Shown: piece after piece, positions 7,100 to 11,549 of the stretch
Layout: every line of letters starts with the position of its first letter
Position numbering within the stretch: the stretch's first letter is position 1
The notes under the pieces: model-generated
The model's input: only the letters and a program-made list of their open reading frames with translations
The model's database searches: none
What the model was told of the DNA's origin: nothing
Made by a program: the position numbers and the translations under genes
Source of the DNA: Candidatus Njordarchaeota archaeon
GTDB taxonomy: Archaea; Asgardarchaeota; Njordarchaeia; Njordarchaeales; Njordarchaeaceae
Assembly: GCA_029856055.1 (NCBI GenBank)
Contig: JAHQWF010000072.1
Location: forward strand, 1-11,549
Reading direction: 5' to 3'
DNA: 11,549 nt

Positions 7100-7632
7100 T
7101 GACTAATCATAGAGAAGAGAGATACAAAGTAATTATAGATAACATAACTAAGATAGTGGAAGCTAGGAAACAGAAGAGTGAAGAATTAGTTGTCACCCTG
7201 GAGGGGAAAAAGTACAGAATTAGAATTAATAAGATTAGTGACAATAAGCTTCTAATCAATGTTGATGATGAAGTATTTACAATCACATTTGATGAAGAAC
7301 AGGAATTAATTTTTGTTGATGGGTACCCCTATAGGGCCCGAATAATTAAGGAACCTGTACCCATTGTCAAAAGAAGTATCAGGATGCCTTTTATACGCCG
7401 AACAGTTGATATGTCCTCCAAAAAAGTTATTGTGTCGCCTATAACTGGGAAAGTACTGGACATATTAGTTAAACCTGGCGACAAGGTAAGTAGAGGTGAA
7501 GTTATAGCTGTAATTGAATCCATGAAGATTCGGAATGAGATAGCTAGTGATAAAGATGGAGTGATAAAAAGATTATTCATTAATGTCGGACAAGTATTAA
7601 GAAAAGGAGAAAAAATAGCAGAGATAGAATGA
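7099..7632 (+). CDS. accB: Biotin carboxyl carrier protein of acyl-CoA carboxylase
   Basis: A 177-residue carrier. The C-terminal 70 residues form a biotinyl-lipoyl domain (VIVSPITGKVLDILVKPGD onward). The attachment site is ESMKIRNE with the biotinylated lysine at residue 143, 34 residues from the C-terminus as expected. It has Ser in place of the common Ala in the A-M-K-M motif, a known variant. The N-terminal part is a charged helix followed by a small beta region (residues 28-85) and a basic, proline-containing linker (86-108), probably docking the carrier to its partner subunits. Start: ATG 7099 within TAATG, with the purine-rich GGTGGAGG (7085-7092) just upstream inside birA. Last gene of the operon; the next gene is on the opposite strand. 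Confidence 0.94.
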   Translation: MTNHREERYKVIIDNITKIVEARKQKSEELVVTLEGKKYRIRINKISDNKLLINVDDEVFTITFDEEQELIFVDGYPYRARIIKEPVPIVKRSIRMPFIRRTVDMSSKKVIVSPITGKVLDILVKPGDKVSRGEVIAVIESMKIRNEIASDKDGVIKRLFINVGQVLRKGEKIAEIE

Positions 7633-7646
7633 TTCATTATTTAGAA

Positions 7647-7671
7647 TAAAGAAAGAAAAAAAAGAAAATTA
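7647..7671 (-). terminator. T-rich terminator of the acidic small gene
   Basis: Read on the minus strand this is a run of T interrupted by a few C, starting 17 bases after the stop of the Glu/Trp small ORF. Thymine tracts without a stem are the normal archaeal terminator. On the plus strand it is purine-rich and would not terminate accB. Confidence 0.55.
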
Positions 7672-7687
7672 CTTCTATGTCTTATTA

Positions 7688-7780
7688 CTACTCTTCTTCC
7701 TCTTCCCATTCCTCTTCTTCTTCCTCTTCCCATTCCTCCTCTTCTTCCTCCTCATATGGTTCTCTATTGCCATTTGACAT
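7688..7780 (-). CDS. 30-residue poly-glutamate/tryptophan small protein
   Basis: I do not recognise a family. The minus-strand frame gives MSNGNREPY followed by seven Glu, Trp, seven Glu, Trp and five Glu, then TAG: 19 of 30 residues are Glu and the net charge is close to -19. Support for a real gene: a TATA box (7832-7845) at a suitable distance, a GGGGT ribosome-binding-like site eight bases before the ATG, a T-rich terminator just after the stop, a non-repetitive N-terminus, and Glu codons that alternate GAA and GAG. The last point suggests the amino acid, not the DNA triplet, is maintained. The eight-residue Trp period comes from a 24-base tandem repeat. An intensely acidic microprotein could mimic nucleic acid or bind basic proteins, but that is inference. 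It is convergent to accB and divergent from the deaminase gene. Confidence 0.6.
   Translation of the reverse strand: MSNGNREPYEEEEEEEWEEEEEEEWEEEEE
7691..7738 (-). repeat. 24-base tandem repeat, two copies
   Basis: 7691-7714 and 7715-7738 are identical at 23 of 24 positions. Each encodes E-E-W followed by five Glu on the minus strand. A partial, Trp-less third unit (codons 10-14) precedes them. The eight-codon unit length keeps the frame, so copy number could vary between strains without breaking the protein. Confidence 0.85.
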
Positions 7781-7831
7781 TCTGTAAGACCCCTAGAATT
7801 TATCTTGCTTCAAAAAAGTTTTCCCACAAAG

Positions 7832-7845
7832 ATATTTTTAAATTT
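7832..7845 (-). promoter_or_regulatory. TATA box of the acidic small gene
   Basis: The minus strand reads AAATTTAAAAATAT, a good archaeal TATA element preceded by an A-rich BRE-like stretch. Transcription would begin near 7813, leaving a leader of about 33 bases before the ATG at 7780. Confidence 0.5.
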
Positions 7846-7860
7846 TTCTATACTAAAATG

Positions 7861-7878
7861 TCTTAACTTTTCTTAAGA
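7861..7878. promoter_or_regulatory. Inverted repeat in the divergent promoter region, possible operator
   Basis: TCTTAA (7861-7866) and TTAAGA (7873-7878) form a perfect six-base inverted repeat around CTTTTC. It lies about 20 bases upstream of the minus-strand TATA box and between the two divergent promoters, a place where a regulator could act. AT-rich inverted repeats of this size also arise by chance. Confidence 0.2.
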
Positions 7879-7927
7879 ACACAGAACTAGATCAATTAAA
7901 TTAATCAGTGTGTTAATTCTAAATATG

Positions 7928-7938
7928 CTTTTAATTTA
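7928..7938 (+). promoter_or_regulatory. TATA-like element of the deaminase gene
   Basis: CTTTTAATTTA lies about 43 bases before the ATG at 7976. Transcription would begin near 7959, directly at the GGTGA ribosome binding site, so the true start may be slightly upstream or use the AAATATGCTTTT element at 7921-7932. Confidence 0.35.
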
Positions 7939-7975
7939 ATGATTAATAGTTCAGTCACTTATCGGTGAAAATAAA

Positions 7976-9295
7976 ATGATTCTGCTTCATCCCGACTTAA
8001 TTCTAACTATGGATCCCAACAGAAGAATTTTGAAGCATGGTTGGATAGGCATAGAAGATGATAAAATTGTGTACGTCGGTGAGGATAAACCAGAGGGCGG
8101 AGAGAAAATCATAGAGCTTCCAGGTAGAATGGTTATTCCCGGCTTAATAGATTCTCATACTCACGTAGCCATGACTCTTCTCAGAGGTCTTAAGGACGAT
8201 GCTGACTTAATGGATTGGCTACAAAACTATATTTTGCCTATGGAAATGAGATTGAAACCCTCTGACGTTTATTACGGCGCTTTATACGGCATAGCTGAAC
8301 TAGTAACATCTGGAGTCACAACATTCATGGATATGTATTATCATGAGATAGAAATCGCTAAAGCAGTGGTTGATTCAGGTGTGCGAGCTGTCTTAAGTTG
8401 GGGGAGCGCTGATGTCTTTTTCCAGAGGAAGTCGGATGAAGAATTCAAGATAGCTGAGTCCTTTAGGCGTGATTTAGAAAAATTGAAAAAATCTACCGGC
8501 ACCGCAGATAGATTATTCTATGCTTACGGCCCTCACTCTCCTTATGGATGCACAAAAGAACTATTAGAGATATTTCGAGACAAGTCGAAATCAGAAGACA
8601 TTAGGATACATATTCATCTATCTGAAACTGAAAGTGAATTTAATGATATAAAAAAGAGAACCGGCATGACCCCTATCAAATATCTCGACTCTATAGGCTT
8701 TCTAAACGAGCGAGTAATGGCCGCGCATATCGTTTGGGTTGCTAGCGATGAATTCAATATCCTTAGTCAAAGAGGCGTACACGTCCTCCATAACCCAATC
8801 TCTAATCTAAAATTAGCTAGCGGTGTAGCTCCCGTACCAGAAATGCTCGAGAAAAACATAAATGTTGCTTTAGCTACAGATGGTCCAGCAAGCAATAACA
8901 GATTAGATATGTTTCGTGAAATGCATGTAGCCGCTATAATTCATAAGGGCGTAAAACGTAATCCAAAAATAGTGCCAGCTAAGACCATAATTGAAATGGC
9001 AACAATAAATGCCGCGAAAGCATTGGGTTTAGATAATCTCATAGGTTCAATAGAAACAGGTAAGAACGCTGATCTCGTAGTCCTTAACTTGAAAAAAGGT
9101 ACACAAGGCACCCCTATACATGACCCATACTCCATGATAGTTTATTCCCTCGACCGCTCGTTCGTAGAATCAGTAATGGTTAACGGTGAATGGGTTTACT
9201 TTAACAACGAATTCACAAAAATTGATATAGATGAAACAAGAGAGAAAGTACAAAACATAAGAGAAAGATTAATGCATGAGGCTGGAATTAACTAA
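7976..9295 (+). CDS. mtaD: 5'-methylthioadenosine/S-adenosylhomocysteine deaminase-type amidohydrolase
   Basis: A 439-residue metal-dependent amidohydrolase of the MTA/SAH deaminase and chlorohydrolase family. It probably deaminates methylthioadenosine, S-adenosylhomocysteine or 5'-deoxyadenosine to the inosine form in purine and methionine salvage. Visible: the small N-terminal beta domain (1-52), the metal motif PGLIDSHTHVAMTLLRG (55-71; H61, H63), YGPHSPYGC (184-192; H187), HIHLSETESE (212-221; metal H214, catalytic E217), AAHIVW (249-254; H251), HNPISNLKLASGVAPV (272-287) and TDGPASNNRLDMF (301-313; metal D302). All expected ligands are present and the length is normal (about 420-440). 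GGTGA (7964-7968) seven bases before the ATG fixes the start. The exact substrate cannot be told from sequence; methanogen homologues include 5'-deoxyadenosine deaminases. Confidence 0.9.
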   Translation: MILLHPDLILTMDPNRRILKHGWIGIEDDKIVYVGEDKPEGGEKIIELPGRMVIPGLIDSHTHVAMTLLRGLKDDADLMDWLQNYILPMEMRLKPSDVYYGALYGIAELVTSGVTTFMDMYYHEIEIAKAVVDSGVRAVLSWGSADVFFQRKSDEEFKIAESFRRDLEKLKKSTGTADRLFYAYGPHSPYGCTKELLEIFRDKSKSEDIRIHIHLSETESEFNDIKKRTGMTPIKYLDSIGFLNERVMAAHIVWVASDEFNILSQRGVHVLHNPISNLKLASGVAPVPEMLEKNINVALATDGPASNNRLDMFREMHVAAIIHKGVKRNPKIVPAKTIIEMATINAAKALGLDNLIGSIETGKNADLVVLNLKKGTQGTPIHDPYSMIVYSLDRSFVESVMVNGEWVYFNNEFTKIDIDETREKVQNIRERLMHEAGIN

Positions 9296-9489
9296 GATTG
9301 TCTCAACTCGTAACCACAAACAGGACAGTATCTCTCCCATCCCTCTAACTTATGACCACACCTAGGACAATACTTACCCAAAAAAACCACTCTCTCTTCC
9401 TTTCCCCTACTCAATCCAGAAAAAGATATACCGACAAGCGGCAGAAAGAAGAACAAGAAGAATATTGGGTACCCCATAGCCCATAGCAA
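9292..9489 (-). CDS. Small membrane-anchored zinc-ribbon protein
   Basis: A 65-residue frame with a hydrophobic N-terminal segment (about 3-27), a short basic linker, and a C-terminal zinc ribbon with two knuckles: YCPRCGHKL (40-48) and YCPVCGYEL (54-62), four Cys in all. Such proteins are common and functionally undefined in archaea. The TTG at 9489 is the first permitted start, but it has no ribosome binding site. The same frame stays open and hydrophobic upstream to about 9557 without a start codon, adding a probable second membrane helix. A GTG in another frame (9565-9563, GGGTGAGC context) would join it if the C5 tract at 9537-9541 were one base shorter. The true protein may thus be about 91 residues and the frame may be broken. 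Its TAG overlaps the deaminase TAA by four bases, tail to tail. Confidence 0.6.
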   Translation of the reverse strand: MLWAMGYPIFFLFFFLPLVGISFSGLSRGKEERVVFLGKYCPRCGHKLEGWERYCPVCGYELRQS

Positions 9490-9565
9490 AATCGATATAA
9501 AAACCGAGACAACTAACGTTAATATTCCAATCAGAACCCCCGTCAGTTTCGACGTATAAGCTCAC

Positions 9566-9848
9566 CCGCTAAATTCTTATCAAGATCAAATCGATTAATT
9601 ACCTAGTAATAGCTAAATAATTCAGATCACCAAAATAATTTTCAGAGCATCAAAGTACTAAGACCCACCATAATATCAAATAGTAACATTCAAGAAAATT
9701 TAAGCATTCTCACACCACTAAAAAAGCTGAATAAATCAAAACGATATTAAACACCTCAAAACCAACTAATACAAACTAAAAACAGAACTAACTTTTACGC
9801 ACAAAAAGAACTCTACATAGAACCCTCTAAAAAACAAAGAAAATACAA
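9566..9848. other. G-poor, A/C-rich gene-free stretch
   Basis: No coding frame with a ribosome binding site on either strand. In 9661-9840 I count 12 G against 41 C on the plus strand, with A in large excess over T. The same bias continues into the following gene. I see no repeat array, no tRNA and no clear origin-recognition box. Promoter and leader of the aldolase/phosphatase gene follow. Confidence 0.6.
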
Positions 9849-9858
9849 AGATTTATGA
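9849..9858 (+). promoter_or_regulatory. Candidate TATA box of the aldolase/phosphatase gene
   Basis: AGATTTATGA in an A-rich setting is centred about 65 bases before the ATG; a start site near 9880 would leave a leader of about 39 bases. A second candidate, AATTTTAAAG (9871-9880), would give a leader of about 17 bases. I cannot choose firmly. Confidence 0.35.
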
Positions 9859-9918
9859 AAATCCCCTTCTAATTTTAAAGTAAAAATAATAACAACGTAA
9901 ACAAAAAGGTGAACCAAA

Positions 9919-11070
9919 ATGAAAATAACTGTATCGCTAATAAAAGCAGATGTAGGTGGTTGGCCCGGCCACTCCCGAGTCCACCCAAAACTAATCGAAA
10001 AAGCAAAAGAATCACTAGAAGAAGCAAAAAACAAAGGAATAATAATCGACTACTACGTATTCAACGCGGGAGACGACCTACAATTATTAATGACACACAC
10101 AAAAGGCGTAGATAATCCAGAAATACACGGTCTAGCATGGGAAACATTCAAGAAAGCAACAGAAGTAGCAAAAGAACTAAAACTCTACGGAGCCGGACAA
10201 GACCTACTAAGCGAAGCATTCAGCGGAAACATAAGAGGAATGGGGCCAGGAATAGCAGAAATGGAATTCGAAGAAAGAAAAAGCGAGCCAATAATAGTAT
10301 TCGCCGCAGACAAAACAGAACCTGGGGCATTCAACCTACCAATATTCAAAATATTCGCAGACCCCTTCAACACAGCAGGACTAATAATAGACCCAACAAT
10401 GCACCAAGGATTCAAATTCCACGTAATGGACGTATACGAAGGAAAAATAATCGAACTAAACTCACCAGAAGAAATGTACGACATACTCGCACTAATAGGA
10501 CAACCAGGAAGATACGTAATAAAATACGTATACTCAAAAAACCCAGAAATCGGAATAGCAGCAGCAATAAGCACAGAAAGACTAAACCTAATAGCAGGAA
10601 AATACGTAGGAAAAGACGACCCAGTAGCAATCGTCAGAGCACAACACGGACTCCCAGCACTAGGAGAAATACTCGAACCATACGCATTTCCCTTCGCAGT
10701 TGAAGGATTTATGAGAGGGTCACATTGGGGAAGTATTCTGCCAGTACCATTGAAATATTCCCAGTGCACCAGGTTTGATGGGCCCCCAAGGGTAGTTGCT
10801 CTTGGTTTCCAGCTTGCTAATGGTAAACTGATTGGTCCTGCGGATCTGTTTGATGATCCAGCATTTGATCTTGCTCGTTGGAAATCTCTTGAAATTAATG
10901 ATTGGTTCAGAAGACACGGTCCATTTGAGCCTCATAGAGTTTCAGCTGAAGCAATGGAGTATACAACACTTCCAAAGGTTTTGGAGAAGCTTAAGGATCG
11001 TTGGAAGACTGTTGGGCCGAAGGCTAAGAAGGCTTGGGCTGCTGGTGAATTGACGGATGTCCATGAGTAA
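9919..11070 (+). CDS. fbp: Fructose-1,6-bisphosphate aldolase/phosphatase (bifunctional)
   Basis: A 383-residue FBPA/P, the ancestral gluconeogenic enzyme that joins dihydroxyacetone phosphate and glyceraldehyde 3-phosphate and then dephosphorylates the product to fructose 6-phosphate. Active-site residues known from the Sulfolobus and Thermoproteus enzymes are in place: D11 and H18 in KADVGGWPGH, D52-D53 in NAGDDLQLL, D131-K132 in AADKTEPGAF, Y229 with Schiff-base lysine K232 and D233 in KYVGKDD, and Y348 in MEYTTLP. The signature YSQCTRFDGPPRV (280-292) is intact, and length is normal. GGTGA (9908-9912) six bases before the ATG supports the start. Codon use changes abruptly at about 10,685: of 220 codons from 10021 to 10680 only 4 end in T, against 55 of 129 from 10681 to 11067 (hand counts). 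The protein is not disturbed by this. Confidence 0.97.
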   Translation: MKITVSLIKADVGGWPGHSRVHPKLIEKAKESLEEAKNKGIIIDYYVFNAGDDLQLLMTHTKGVDNPEIHGLAWETFKKATEVAKELKLYGAGQDLLSEAFSGNIRGMGPGIAEMEFEERKSEPIIVFAADKTEPGAFNLPIFKIFADPFNTAGLIIDPTMHQGFKFHVMDVYEGKIIELNSPEEMYDILALIGQPGRYVIKYVYSKNPEIGIAAAISTERLNLIAGKYVGKDDPVAIVRAQHGLPALGEILEPYAFPFAVEGFMRGSHWGSILPVPLKYSQCTRFDGPPRVVALGFQLANGKLIGPADLFDDPAFDLARWKSLEINDWFRRHGPFEPHRVSAEAMEYTTLPKVLEKLKDRWKTVGPKAKKAWAAGELTDVHE

Positions 11071-11079
11071 AAAGTGTGC

Positions 11080-11097
11080 TTTTATTTTTTTTCTTTT
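11080..11097 (+). terminator. T-rich terminator of the aldolase/phosphatase gene
   Basis: A pyrimidine run dominated by T begins ten bases after the TAA, in the 26-base gap before the convergent gene. Poly-T tracts without a stem terminate archaeal transcription. Confidence 0.6.
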
Positions 11098-11549
11098 CAT
11101 TTTTTATTGTGTGTTTCCTTGCAAGGTATTTTGTTTTTGAGGATTTGTGATAGTTTTTTGGTTGCTTCTTTTATTTTCTCTGATTTCTCCCAGAGTGGTC
11201 CCTGGAAGTGCATGTATTTCCAGAATCTTAATGCATTTTTCCCGTAGATCCTGACTGCCCATCTTACTGTTACTCTATCTGTCTTCAGGTAGTAGGTTAT
11301 TCTAGAGATGTTCACATAACTCCTTATGCCTAGCTGGTTAAGTATCTTGCTTTCCGTTTCTATTAATCTCGGTCTAGGTAATTGGTTTATCAAGTGATTT
11401 GGCAGTGCCCCTAATCCTAGAGAATAGGATTTAGTTCTTTTTCCCCATACAGCGCTCTTATGCGATGCGATTATTTCTCTTAATGTACTCATTAGTTTGT
11501 AGTTCTTGACTTCGATCGTTCTGATATATGATATGGAGGGCGTTATATA
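11097..11549 (-). CDS. Possible LAGLIDADG-like protein, N-terminus beyond right edge
   Basis: A minus-strand frame that stays open to the last base of the window: 150 codons are visible and the real start is outside. The first internal ATG (11492-11490) is probably not the start, because the upstream codons continue sensibly (YITPSISYIRTIEVKNYKLM). The middle part (LNQLGIRSYVNISRITYYLK, then VTVRWAVRIYGKNALRFWKY) followed by a charged C-terminal helix (EKSEKIKEATKKL) resembles the strand-strand-helix half of LAGLIDADG homing endonucleases, where a 'G-x-x-x-x-x-F' helix and a 'K-x-x-K' tail are common. The acidic LAGLIDADG motif itself is not in the window, so family membership is only suggested. 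The protein is basic (many Lys and Arg), which suits nucleic-acid binding. It converges on fbp with a 26-base gap. Confidence 0.5.
   Translation of the reverse strand, partial: YITPSISYIRTIEVKNYKLMSTLREIIASHKSAVWGKRTKSYSLGLGALPNHLINQLPRPRLIETESKILNQLGIRSYVNISRITYYLKTDRVTVRWAVRIYGKNALRFWKYMHFQGPLWEKSEKIKEATKKLSQILKNKIPCKETHNKK

Noticed and set aside
7677..7787. Plus-strand 36-codon Ser/His-rich frame over the acidic small gene
   Set aside because: It has no ribosome binding site or promoter; the minus-strand reading has TATA box, binding site and terminator, and a sensible N-terminus. It is the complement of the GA-rich repeat.
7893..7918. AT-rich inverted repeat (ATTAA...TTAAT) before the deaminase gene
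   Set aside because: Only five bases per arm of A and T; expected often by chance in this composition.
10137..10703. Long plus-strand frame of 188 codons in another frame of fbp, rich in Arg and Asn
   Set aside because: It is a by-product of the T-poor composition, which removes stop codons. It has no ribosome binding site and the overlapping fbp frame has every active-site residue.
10185..10769. Minus-strand frame of 194 codons opposite fbp
   Set aside because: Same cause: few T on the plus strand means few A on the minus strand and hence few stop codons. No start signals or recognisable motif.
10757..10787. Sequence with CCCAGTG and a GGGCCCCC run, loosely like an archaeal origin recognition box
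   Set aside because: The match is partial and it encodes the conserved YSQCTRFDGPP motif of the enzyme, which fully explains it.

Overview
The window reads as low-GC chromosomal DNA of a hyperthermophilic archaeon of the Thermoproteota (Crenarchaeota). The evidence is a bifunctional fructose-1,6-bisphosphate aldolase/phosphatase, a ribosomal protein L38e gene, a tRNA gene with encoded CCA, TATA-type promoters, and GGTG(A)-type ribosome binding sites. A Desulfurococcales-like genome of Staphylothermus or Ignisphaera type would fit, but I cannot fix the genus from sequence alone.

Left region (1-2460, all minus strand). A broken gene for a secreted, aromatic-rich protein runs off the left edge. 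Upstream of it lie a small polytopic membrane protein, a dual-specificity-phosphatase-like protein that keeps the P-loop Cys but has lost the Arg, and rpl38e. A tRNA-Ala(GGC) gene follows on the plus strand (2725-2802). It has an A3-U70 pair where alanine tRNAs normally have G3-U70. About 380 bases without a recognisable gene come next.

Central region (3201-7632, plus strand). A compact operon encodes a biotin-dependent acyl-CoA carboxylase together with its own activating enzyme: biotin carboxylase, carboxyltransferase, biotin-protein ligase and biotin carboxyl carrier protein. The ligase charges Lys143 of the carrier, the carboxylase carboxylates that biotin with ATP and bicarbonate, and the carboxyltransferase passes the CO2 to acetyl- or propionyl-CoA. 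Convergent to the operon is a 30-residue ORF of the form MSNGNREPY-E7-W-E7-W-E5. It is easily missed and has its own TATA box, a ribosome-binding-site-like sequence and a T-rich terminator.

Right region (7976-11549). A 5'-methylthioadenosine/S-adenosylhomocysteine deaminase-type amidohydrolase (plus) meets a small membrane-anchored zinc-ribbon protein (minus) tail to tail. After a G-poor, A/C-rich gap comes the fructose-bisphosphate aldolase/phosphatase gene (plus). Last is a protein on the minus strand, open at the right edge, that weakly resembles LAGLIDADG endonucleases.

The most striking structure is a compositional switch inside the aldolase/phosphatase gene near 10,685. To the left, codons almost never end in T; to the right, more than 40% do. 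The bias follows the physical strand rather than the gene, since neighbouring minus-strand genes and non-coding DNA share it. That is the pattern expected at a replication origin, or at a recombination junction between differently biased DNA. Three reading-frame breaks at short simple repeats (G3 at 163-165, GA x4 at 1104-1111, C5 at 9537-9541) are either real indels or sequence errors.
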